Assembly: GCA_016711095.1 (NCBI GenBank)
Contig: JADJTP010000002.1
Location: 248,001 to 312,000, forward strand
DNA: 64,000 bases
Origin: Actinomycetales bacterium
Lineage (GTDB): Bacteria > Actinomycetota > Actinomycetes > Actinomycetales > Dermatophilaceae
Direction of reading: 5' to 3'
Numbering within the stretch: the stretch's first letter is position 1; each line of letters opens with the position of its first letter. The notes beneath the pieces are model-generated. The model worked only from the letters and a program-made list of their open reading frames with translations, searched no databases and was not told where the DNA came from. A program made the translations under genes and the position numbers. Shown in pieces: positions 46,866-54,519 of the stretch.

Positions 46866-47645
46866 TCAGATGAAGCCGCGGTCGGCGAGGAAGCCCGCCA
46901 GCTGGGCGCCGCCTTCACCGTCATCGGTGATGATGGTGCCCGCAGCCCGGGCGGGCGTCGGTGCGACGTCGAGGGTGCGGACACTGGCCGCCTCGAGCCC
47001 GACCTGGGCGGCGTCGACGCCGAGGTCGGCGAGAGACCAGGTCGTGATCGGCTTCTTCTTGGCGCCCATGATCGCCTTGAAGGCCGGATAGCGCGCCTCG
47101 CCGGTCTGGTCGGTGACCGAGACGATGGCGGGCAGGGCCGCGCTCACGCGCTCGCTGGCGACATCGGTGTCACGGCGGATCGTCACAGAGGTGCCGTCGA
47201 CGCTCAGCTCGCCGGCGAACGTCGCCTGGTTGATGCCGAGGCGGTCGGCCACCATCGAGGGCACGATCGACAACTCGGCGTCGGTGGAGGCCATCCCGGT
47301 CAGGACCAGGTCGAAGCCTTCCTTTTCGAGGGCCTTGGCGAGCACGAGCGAGGTGCTCAGGGCACAGGAGCCGTGGATCGCGTCATCAAGGACGTGGACG
47401 GCCTTGCTGCCCCCGATCGCCAGGGCCTTGCGCAGCCCTTCGGCGGCCTTGGCGGGCCCGACGGTGAGGAAGACGACCTCGCTGGCCACGCCCTTCTCGG
47501 CGAGCTGGGCGGCCTGCTCGACGGCATACTCATCGAGCTCGGAGAGACGCCCTTCGACGCCTGCGCGATCGATGGTGAGGTCGGGGGCGAACTTCCAGGT
47601 GGCCGTGGGTTCTGGCACATATTTGACGAGGACGACGATCTTCAT
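46866..47645 (-). CDS. etfB: Electron transfer flavoprotein beta subunit
   Basis: 259 residues, ATG at 47645 with AAAGGTAGG upstream. Typical EtfB start MKIVVLVKYVPEP and the AMP-binding/ETF signature VASERVSAALPAIVSVTDQTGEARYPAFKAIMGAKKKPI. First gene of the six-gene minus-strand block; its promoter should lie in the 200-bp gap 47646-47845, where I see no clear operator. Confidence 0.97.
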   Translation of the reverse strand: MKIVVLVKYVPEPTATWKFAPDLTIDRAGVEGRLSELDEYAVEQAAQLAEKGVASEVVFLTVGPAKAAEGLRKALAIGGSKAVHVLDDAIHGSCALSTSLVLAKALEKEGFDLVLTGMASTDAELSIVPSMVADRLGINQATFAGELSVDGTSVTIRRDTDVASERVSAALPAIVSVTDQTGEARYPAFKAIMGAKKKPITTWSLADLGVDAAQVGLEAASVRTLDVAPTPARAAGTIITDDGEGGAQLAGFLADRGFI

Positions 47646-47845
47646 GCGTAGTGACCTACCTTTGGGGTGCGGTGCGGCGTTCCGGGGTTGAGCCTGCCAG
47701 CAATGTACAGGTCGGCCAAGGGGGTCATAGGTCCCTTACCGGCCAGTAGCTCTTTGCCTGGCTCGCCTTCGAAGCGCTCGGTGGATGTGCGTGGGGGTTG
47801 GGTCGGGGTTGGTCGGGAGCCAGTCAGGGCGCCCTGTAGCGGCTG

Positions 47846-48799
47846 TCAGGAATCGCCAGGAGGCCGCTTGGCTGCGCGGTGGCCCTTATGCGGGACCTTC
47901 TCCTCGGCGTGCGGCCGTGCGGCGCCGACGGTTGGAACCTCGACGGGGGCCGGGCCGAGGGCCGCACGCGGGATGGTCGGGCGCCCCTTGTCTCGGTTGT
48001 AGCTCTCCAGACGACCGGCGGCCGTGGTGAGCAGATAGTTGATGACGACGTAGATCGCGGCAATGACCATGAGCGCGGGAACCGGGTTGGATTTGTACGA
48101 CCCGATCTGCTGGAAGGTATTGAGCAACTCAGGGTACGTGACGATCTGTCCCAGCGCGGTGTCCTTGAGCACGACGACAAGCTGGCCGACGAGAGCCGGC
48201 AGCATCGCGGTGATGGCCTGCGGCAACTGGACCGAGCGCAGCACCTGCCCGCTGGTCAAGCCGATGGCCAGGCCGGCCTCGCGCTGGCCCTTGGGCAAGC
48301 TGCCCACTCCGGAGCGCAGCAGCTCCGCGACGACCGAGCCGTTGTACAGGGTCAGCCCGGTGATCACGGCGATGAGCGGGAAGGTGTCCGAGCGCAATTG
48401 CGAGCCGAAGTTGAACGAGACGAAGTAAAAGGTGAAGAACATCATCACCAGCACCGGCACCGAGCGGAAGAACTCGACGATGACCGTACAGAAGGCCCGG
48501 ACGAACCGGTTATGGGCCAACCGGCCCATTCCGAACAGCACCCCGAAGATGCCCGCGAGGACCATGGAGATGAGGGCGGCCTTGAGCGTGTTGGCTAGGC
48601 CGGGCAGCAGGTAGTTGACCCAGATATCGGTGGTGAGGAACGGCAGCCACTTGCTGGGCTCAAGGTTGTCCTTGGCGGCGAACCGGGAGATCGCCCACGC
48701 CAGCGACAGCAGGACAAGGACCGCGCTGACGATCGCAACGATCCGATGGCGCGCACGGGCCTTGGGTCCGGGGTTGTCGAACAGCACCGTGGCGCTCAT
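47846..48799 (-). CDS. gluD: Glutamate-type ABC transporter permease (GluD-like)
   Basis: 317 residues. HisM-type permease with about five helices and the EAA-loop LPKGQREAGLAIGLTSGQVLRSVQLPQAI. A roughly 60-residue basic, hydrophilic C-terminal tail follows the last helix. The start overlaps gluC in an ATGA. Pairs with GluC as the membrane heterodimer of the gluABCD system; substrate (Glu, Gln or Asp) is inferred from operon layout. Confidence 0.88.
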   Translation of the reverse strand: MSATVLFDNPGPKARARHRIVAIVSAVLVLLSLAWAISRFAAKDNLEPSKWLPFLTTDIWVNYLLPGLANTLKAALISMVLAGIFGVLFGMGRLAHNRFVRAFCTVIVEFFRSVPVLVMMFFTFYFVSFNFGSQLRSDTFPLIAVITGLTLYNGSVVAELLRSGVGSLPKGQREAGLAIGLTSGQVLRSVQLPQAITAMLPALVGQLVVVLKDTALGQIVTYPELLNTFQQIGSYKSNPVPALMVIAAIYVVINYLLTTAAGRLESYNRDKGRPTIPRAALGPAPVEVPTVGAARPHAEEKVPHKGHRAAKRPPGDS

Positions 48800-49461
48800 C
48801 GCTTGACCGCCAGCTTCGTCGACAGGTGGGTGGTGACCAGACCGATGGGCAAGGTGAGCAGGACGAAGTAGAACGCCACGAGCAGGAAGATCGGGATCAG
48901 CAGGTCAGAGCGGAACTCGATCATCTCCTTCATCAGGCCGCTGATCTCCGCGACACCGATAGCGGTGGCCACCGTCGTGTTCTTGGTCAAGGCGATGAGC
49001 GTGTTGCCCAGCGGCGTGATCGCTCCGCGGAAGGCCTGCGGGAGTAGCACCGCACCCAGACTCTGCCCGAAGGTCAGCCCGATCGAGCGCGCTGCCTCGG
49101 CCTGCCCGGTCGGCACCGTGTTGACGCCCGAACGCAGCGACTCACACACGAACGCGGCGTGGTAGATGGAGAGCCCGACGATCGCCCACACCAGGTTGTT
49201 GCGGGCGATGTCTGTGGAGACGCTCAACCCGAGGTTGGTGATGAAGCCGATGTTGCAGAAGACGATGATGAGCGTCAGTGGGGTGTTACGCACGATGTTG
49301 ACGAAGGCCGCGCCGACGGTGTTGAGAAACGCCACCGGCGAGACCCGCATGATGGCGACGAGGGTGCCGATGACGAGCGCACCGAGGGCAGAGAACAGCG
49401 TGAGAAGCAGGGTGATGCCCAGCGCACCGACGACATTGAACGTCGTGAAGAGATCGCCCAC
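48796..49461 (-). CDS. gluC: Glutamate-type ABC transporter permease (GluC-like)
   Basis: 221 residues, GTG start. HisM-family permease with an EAA-loop, TGQAEAARSIGLTFGQSLGAVLLPQAF. Separated from gluB by 81 bp containing a perfect hairpin, and overlapping gluD by 4 bp. Confidence 0.9.
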   Translation of the reverse strand: MGDLFTTFNVVGALGITLLLTLFSALGALVIGTLVAIMRVSPVAFLNTVGAAFVNIVRNTPLTLIIVFCNIGFITNLGLSVSTDIARNNLVWAIVGLSIYHAAFVCESLRSGVNTVPTGQAEAARSIGLTFGQSLGAVLLPQAFRGAITPLGNTLIALTKNTTVATAIGVAEISGLMKEMIEFRSDLLIPIFLLVAFYFVLLTLPIGLVTTHLSTKLAVKR

Positions 49462-49487
49462 TGGCGTCCTTCCGGTCGAGGACGGCC

Positions 49488-49523
49488 GGTATGCCGCCCG
49501 CTCGGGTGAGCGGGCGGCATACC
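49488..49523 (-). terminator. Attenuator-like hairpin between gluB and gluC
   Basis: Perfect 16-bp inverted repeat (GGTATGCCGCCCGCTC and its complement) with a GGGT loop. Sits between the binding-protein gene and the permeases, where partial termination would give the usual excess of binding protein. Both arms contain the window-wide GTATGCC word. Confidence 0.8.
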
Positions 49524-49542
49524 TGTCGTCGGGTGGGTTGGG

Positions 49543-50367
49543 TCAGGCGCAGGCGGCGGGGGCCGGGGGGTTGCCGGCGCCCGGCTTGTAGCCGGCCGGG
49601 CCGAGGTGCTTGTCGACCGACTTCTGCCACTCGCCGCTGGAGACGAACTTCTTCAGCGCGTCGGTGACCTGCTGGCAGAACGCCGTGTCGCCCTTCGCCA
49701 GGCCCACGCCGTAGTTCTCGGTGGAGAAGGTCTTGCCGACGACCTTGACCTTGCCCTTGTTGGCTTCTTGGGCTGCATAGCCGGCGAGGATGGTGTCGTC
49801 GGTGGTCAGGGCGTCGACGGCGCCGGACTTGAGCGCGTCCACGCACAGGGTGTAGGTCTGGTATTCCTGCAGGTTGACATCGGGCACCTTCGCCTTGACG
49901 TTATTGGCCGAGGTCGAGCCCTTGGCGGAACAGAGCTTCTTGCCTGCCAGCGACTCGACACCCGTGATCGACATGTCATCGGCCCGGACCAACAAGTCTT
50001 GTCCGGCGATGAAGTAGGGGCCGGCGAAGGACACCTTCTCCTTGCGGGCATCGGTGATCGAATAGGTGCCGATGATGTACTTCACCTGGCCGGTGGAGAT
50101 GAGCGTCTCGCGCTGGGCGGACACCGCTTCGACGAAATCTGGCGTGCCGAGCTTGAGCTCGGTGGCGATGTACCGGGCCAAGTCGACGTCCATGCCGGTG
50201 AAGTCGGCGCCGGCCTTGAGACCGAGACCCGGTTGGTCGAACTTGATGCCGATCTTGACGGTGCCGCCCCCGCTGGCTCCGGGGGTGGCGCTGCCGCCGC
50301 CGCAGCCGGCAAGGCCGAGGCCTGCGGTCACGGCGACCGCCGCAACGGTGAATCGTCCGAACTTCAT
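49543..50367 (-). CDS. gluB: Glutamate-type ABC transporter substrate-binding lipoprotein
   Basis: 274 residues. Lipoprotein signal MKFGRFTVAAVAVTAGLGLAGC with Cys22, then a SBP_bac_3 fold (GMDVDLARYIATELKLG, CVDALKSGAVDALTTDDTILAGYA, GVGLAKGDTAFCQQVTDALKK). Captures the amino acid outside the membrane for GluCD. Lies 63 bp after gluA. Confidence 0.93.
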   Translation of the reverse strand: MKFGRFTVAAVAVTAGLGLAGCGGGSATPGASGGGTVKIGIKFDQPGLGLKAGADFTGMDVDLARYIATELKLGTPDFVEAVSAQRETLISTGQVKYIIGTYSITDARKEKVSFAGPYFIAGQDLLVRADDMSITGVESLAGKKLCSAKGSTSANNVKAKVPDVNLQEYQTYTLCVDALKSGAVDALTTDDTILAGYAAQEANKGKVKVVGKTFSTENYGVGLAKGDTAFCQQVTDALKKFVSSGEWQKSVDKHLGPAGYKPGAGNPPAPAACA

Positions 50368-50430
50368 AGAATGGATCCCTCCTGGTGGGTGATTCGGTCT
50401 AGTGAGCGGTTGCCCCCGACAGCTGGCAGG

Positions 50431-51249
50431 TCAGTGGGTGAGAATCTTGGACAGGAAGTCCTTGGCCCGGGTGGACTTCGGATGAGTGAAGAACTCCTCG
50501 GGGGTGGCGACCTCGACGATCTCGCCCTCGGCCATGAAGACGACGCGGTTGGCCGCCCGCCGTGCGAAGCCCATCTCATGGGTGACAACGACCATGGTCA
50601 TTCCCGAACGGGCCAACTCGGTCATGACGTCCAGGACCTCGTTGACCATCTCGGGGTCCAGGGCCGAGGTCGGCTCGTCGAACAGCATGACCTTGGGCTC
50701 CATGGCCAGGCTTCGGGCGATAGCGACGCGCTGCTGTTGGCCACCGGACAGCTGGGCGGGGAACTTGTTGGCCTGCTCTCCGACGCCGACTCGATCCAGC
50801 AGCTCCCGTGCCTTGGCCTCGGCCTCGGCCTTGCTCTTGCGGCGCACCTTGATCGGGCCGAGCGTGATGTTGTCGAGGATCGTCTTGTGGGCGAAGAGGT
50901 TGAACGACTGAAAGACCATCCCGACGTCCGAGCGCAGCTGGGCCAGCGCCTTGCCCTCCTCGGGCAGCGCCTGCCCGTCGACGGTGATGGTCCCGGTCTC
51001 GAACGTCTCGAGTCGATTGATCGCGCGGCACAGGGTCGACTTGCCCGAGCCCGACGGGCCGAGCACGACGACCACCTCGCCCCGACCGATGGTGAGGTCG
51101 ATGTCGCGCAGGACGTGCAATGGACCGAAGTGCTTATTGACGCCGGTCATGACGACCATCGGTTCAAAGACGCTCTGGGCGGCCAACGGCGGCTCATCGC
51201 CCTCAGGCACCGCAGCGTGCGTTGACGGATCGGTGCTTTCCTGAGGCAT
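50431..51249 (-). CDS. gluA: Glutamate-type ABC transporter ATP-binding protein
   Basis: 272 residues from the ATG at 51249 (a TTG at 51258 is possible). Polar amino-acid importer ATPase: Walker A GPSGSGKST, Q-loop FQSFNLFAHKT, signature LSGGQQQRVAIARSL, Walker B VMLFDEPTSALDPEMV. First gene of the gluABCD operon; the divergent phosphatase gene begins 248 bp away and the spacer has no recognisable operator. Confidence 0.93.
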   Translation of the reverse strand: MPQESTDPSTHAAVPEGDEPPLAAQSVFEPMVVMTGVNKHFGPLHVLRDIDLTIGRGEVVVVLGPSGSGKSTLCRAINRLETFETGTITVDGQALPEEGKALAQLRSDVGMVFQSFNLFAHKTILDNITLGPIKVRRKSKAEAEAKARELLDRVGVGEQANKFPAQLSGGQQQRVAIARSLAMEPKVMLFDEPTSALDPEMVNEVLDVMTELARSGMTMVVVTHEMGFARRAANRVVFMAEGEIVEVATPEEFFTHPKSTRAKDFLSKILTH

Positions 51250-51497
51250 GCCGGTCAACGTATCGGCTCGTCAGGCCTTTCGGCACCCCCAAGGGATCAC
51301 ATTTGGGTCGGAGAAGGAAAAATGACTCCCCGCTCCAGTGGAGGGGCGATGCCTGTTCGGCCCGGTCTGGGGGTCCTTCCTGGAGCCCGAGAGGTTGTTG
51401 TCCCGGCCGATCACTCGCCTGTCCAGCCGAGGGATGCGAGGTCTCGGCGCGCATCATGGGAGGCTGCGGATCTCGGGCACGACGTTGGAGGGGACCC

Positions 51498-53081
51498 ATG
51501 GAGACCACCACTGCCGGTGGCGATGCCGATGCCGCGCGCCGACGCGTCCGGGATCGGGCTGTCGAGGCGCTCTGCGACCCGTCGCTGGCTGACATCGTCG
51601 ATCTGGTCGTCTGGGTCGAGCCGGTCGACGGTGAGCCCACTGTGCACGCGGCCAGCCATCTGGGCCGGGTGCAGCTGCGACCGGGTGGCACGGCGGAGAC
51701 TCTCAGCGGGGTCAGCCCGGTCGCCTCGCAAGACCCGATGGCCTTCCTGCCGTATGCCGCCCCAGACGGCGAGCTCGCGCACCCCTCGCCACGGTCCTCG
51801 GTGGACAACGCCTATCCGTATGCCGCCGAGCGGCTGCTTTCCTTCTTCGCCTGCCCCGAACGCAGCCCCGACCTGGCGATCGTGCACACCCCCAGGCACT
51901 TCTTCCCCGAGCAGGGCGGCCACGTCGGCGAGCACGGGTCGCTCGACGTCATCCAGTCGCGGGCGCCGTTGATCCTCGCCGGGGCCGGCGTGCGACGACT
52001 CGGGCTACTCGATGAGCACGCCCGCCTGGTCGACCTCGGCCCGACCATGGCTGTGCTCGCCGGCGCGTCCTCGGCTCACCTGCACGACGCCGACGGCGAG
52101 CCGCTGGACGGGCGGGTCCTGACGGCATACCTGACCGGCGAGCTGCCCCGCGCGGTGGTCGGGATCCTCTGGGACGGCGCGCACTGCTCGGACCTGCTGC
52201 ACCTCGCCGAGACCGGCCAGCTGCCCAACGTCGCACGGCTCATCGCGCGAGGAGTCGCCCTGCGCGGGGGAGCGGTAGCACAGTTCCCGTCGATCACGCT
52301 GACCAATCACACCTCCATCCTCACCGGCGTGGGCCCGGGGCGGCACGGCGTCATGGGAAACGTCTACTACGACCGGTCGACCGGGGAGCAGGTCGTGCCA
52401 AACGACGAGTCAACCTGGCATCGCTCGGCAGAATGGCTGCGGCCCGGGGTGCGAACCGTCTTCGAGATGGTGCCCGGCCTGACCGCGTCGATCGACGAGG
52501 CAATCGACCGGGGTTCGGACGTCTCAACGATGGCGCTGCTGCGCCTGCACGCTGCGGCGTGGGCTTCCGGAAGCGGCCGCGGCGACGGCGACGGGAGCAG
52601 CAGCGACCGCGGTGGCGACGACGGTGGCGGCGACGGCCGGGGGATCGGCGCTCTGTTGCCGGATGCGGCGGGCTCGCCCTTCCTCGGCGATCCTGCGCTG
52701 CTCGATGACCCCTACTTCCGGTGGGGCGTGTCGGTCGATGACATGGGATTGCAGCAGGTCGCCGAGCTGTATGCCGCTGGGCTGGCGCACGCGCCGCGAT
52801 TCACCTGGTGGGCCAACGTCGTCACCGACGCCGGCCATCACCTGGGTGGACCTCGGTCGGTCGCGGCACGGGACTCGCTCCGGCAGGCCGACGCCCGGCT
52901 CGGGGTGTTCCTGGACGGCCTGGCGGAGCGCGGTGAGCTCGACGACGTGGCGTTCGTGCTCACCGCGGACCACGGCTTCGAGGGATCCGATCCCTCGGTC
53001 ACCGGATCGTGGCAGCCCGCTTTGGACTCCCTCAGCGCGCCCTACCGCGACGAAGGCCCCGGACTCGTCTACTTTCTGTAG
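51498..53081 (+). CDS. Alkaline-phosphatase-superfamily phosphodiesterase/nucleotide pyrophosphatase
   Basis: 527 residues from the ATG at 51498 with GGAGGGG upstream. The catalytic module is in the C-terminal part: VVGILWDGAHCSDLL (first metal Asp, about 220), nucleophile region FPSITLTNHTSILTGVGPGRHGVMGN and late metal site LTADHGFEGSDPS. Before it lies a stretch (HFFPEQGGHVGEHGSLDVIQSRAPLILAGAGV...DLGPTMAVLAG) resembling the distal half of the same fold, giving an apparently permuted or partly duplicated domain order. No signal peptide. A Gly/Asp/Ser-rich insert is at about 355-375. Substrate unknown. Confidence 0.8.
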   Translation: METTTAGGDADAARRRVRDRAVEALCDPSLADIVDLVVWVEPVDGEPTVHAASHLGRVQLRPGGTAETLSGVSPVASQDPMAFLPYAAPDGELAHPSPRSSVDNAYPYAAERLLSFFACPERSPDLAIVHTPRHFFPEQGGHVGEHGSLDVIQSRAPLILAGAGVRRLGLLDEHARLVDLGPTMAVLAGASSAHLHDADGEPLDGRVLTAYLTGELPRAVVGILWDGAHCSDLLHLAETGQLPNVARLIARGVALRGGAVAQFPSITLTNHTSILTGVGPGRHGVMGNVYYDRSTGEQVVPNDESTWHRSAEWLRPGVRTVFEMVPGLTASIDEAIDRGSDVSTMALLRLHAAAWASGSGRGDGDGSSSDRGGDDGGGDGRGIGALLPDAAGSPFLGDPALLDDPYFRWGVSVDDMGLQQVAELYAAGLAHAPRFTWWANVVTDAGHHLGGPRSVAARDSLRQADARLGVFLDGLAERGELDDVAFVLTADHGFEGSDPSVTGSWQPALDSLSAPYRDEGPGLVYFL

Positions 53082-53819
53082 ATGAGCCGCCGCAGGCAAC
53101 TCGTGCACGCCTTCCACGGCGTCTGCTGCCTCCTGCTGATCGGCTGTTCCGTCGGGGGCGCGTCGGACCCGACGTCACCGCCGGCTAGCAGGCCCGCCGA
53201 GCTGGCCGTTTTCGGCGATTCGATTTCGATGTCCGCTCTCCGAACGACCCCCGGGGGCACGGACCCCCAACGGGTCGGCCCAGGGTGGGCGGAGAGGCTC
53301 GGCACGCTCGTGTCGCCCGGGCTGAGAGTGGACAACCTCGTCCGGCCGGGATCGTGGCTCAGCCGCGAGAACCCAGAAGGGCTGATTCCCTCGATCGTCA
53401 GCCAGGTTCCAGTCGGGCTCGACGGTCTGGACATGCCGCGCTATCTGTTGGTGCTCGGCGGTCGAAACGATCTCACCCACGTGGAGCAGGGGCAGTTGCA
53501 GCAGGCCGCCCTGGAGATTGATGCGTCAGCGACCGCCCGGGGGGTCGTGGCGGCCTTCGTCACCATCCTTCCCGTCAACGACCGAAATCGCGATCGTGCG
53601 ATCACCGAGCCGCACCGAACGAGGTTCAACTCGTGGGTGAGCCGGACGTTCGGATCGCGGGTCGTCGCCGCCGATCCGGTGCTTGATCGTGACAGGGACG
53701 GGCAATTGGACCAAGCGTTCGATGCCGGGGACGGCGTCCATCTCAACGAGGAGGGCTCTCAGCAGCTCGCGGCGGCTGCCGCAGCGGTGGTAGCCCGCAA
53801 CGGGTGGCCGGCGGGTTAG
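53082..53819 (+). CDS. SGNH/GDSL hydrolase, putative lipoprotein
   Basis: 245 residues, ATG directly after the previous stop. A short basic N-terminus and hydrophobic stretch ending LLLIGC (Cys22) suggest lipidation. SGNH blocks: GDSIS (Ser nucleophile), GGRND (Gly/Asn oxyanion region) and DGVHLNEEG (catalytic Asp/His). Probably an exported esterase or deacylase acting on wall or lipid substrates. Co-transcribed with the phosphatase-fold gene. Confidence 0.85.
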   Translation: MSRRRQLVHAFHGVCCLLLIGCSVGGASDPTSPPASRPAELAVFGDSISMSALRTTPGGTDPQRVGPGWAERLGTLVSPGLRVDNLVRPGSWLSRENPEGLIPSIVSQVPVGLDGLDMPRYLLVLGGRNDLTHVEQGQLQQAALEIDASATARGVVAAFVTILPVNDRNRDRAITEPHRTRFNSWVSRTFGSRVVAADPVLDRDRDGQLDQAFDAGDGVHLNEEGSQQLAAAAAAVVARNGWPAG

Positions 53820-53850
53820 GGGCTGCCGGCTAGCTGGGGCTCCCGGCTGG

Positions 53851-54519
53851 TTACGGGTTCAGCGAGCCGCTCGCGGGGCCGGCCAGCAGCTCGGCACGTC
53901 CCGCCGCGAAAGCCTGATGGTTGAGGTCTCGATAGCTCGCCTTCACCAGCCGGTCCAACACCGCCGTCCAGTCGTGCACGGGCAGGCCGAGGAGCGTCGA
54001 CAGGGCGCCGAGCAGCACGACGTTGGCCACGGACCTGTTACCCAGATCGTTGGCCACCCGAGCGCCGTGCACCCATACCAGGCGCTGTCCGCTGCCCCCG
54101 AACGCCGACTCGATCGCTGCGTCCTCGGGATAGTGCGCACCGCCGGTGATGACGGTGATCGGCTCAATGGAGTGGTCGTTGATCAGCACCGACCCCCCGG
54201 GAGCCAGCAGCGCGGCATACCGGGCGGCTTCCATCTTTTCGAAGGCGACGAGGATGTCGGCGCCGCCCGGCGGGATGATCGGGGAGAAGACCTGCGTCCC
54301 CCAGCGCACATGCGAGACGACGCTGCCGCCGCGCTGCGACATTCCGTGGACCTCGGCCTTCTTCACGTCGTAGCCCGCGCGGATGCCCAACTCGGCCAGC
54401 ACGTTGCTCGCGAGGATCGTGCCCTGGCCGCCGACTCCGACGAGGACGACGTCGAGGCGGGGGAGGTGCGTGGGAGGCGTTCTCGGGACCGGGGCCTCGG
54501 CGAGGGTGGGCTCAGACAT
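53851..54519 (-). CDS. iorB: Indolepyruvate:ferredoxin oxidoreductase beta subunit
   Basis: 222 residues. Pyruvate/ketoisovalerate oxidoreductase gamma-type domain: LVGVGGQGTILASNVLAELGIRAGYDVKKAEVHGMSQRGGSVVSHVRWG. Works with IorA to convert aryl-pyruvates to aryl-acetyl-CoA with reduction of ferredoxin. The ATG at 54519 overlaps the iorA stop by 8 bp. Confidence 0.92.
   Translation of the reverse strand: MSEPTLAEAPVPRTPPTHLPRLDVVLVGVGGQGTILASNVLAELGIRAGYDVKKAEVHGMSQRGGSVVSHVRWGTQVFSPIIPPGGADILVAFEKMEAARYAALLAPGGSVLINDHSIEPITVITGGAHYPEDAAIESAFGGSGQRLVWVHGARVANDLGNRSVANVVLLGALSTLLGLPVHDWTAVLDRLVKASYRDLNHQAFAAGRAELLAGPASGSLNP

Noticed and set aside
51322..51972. ORF starting behind a good SD (GAAGGA) ahead of the phosphatase gene
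   Set aside because: It overlaps the phosphatase gene in another frame and its translation has no recognisable or balanced protein composition.
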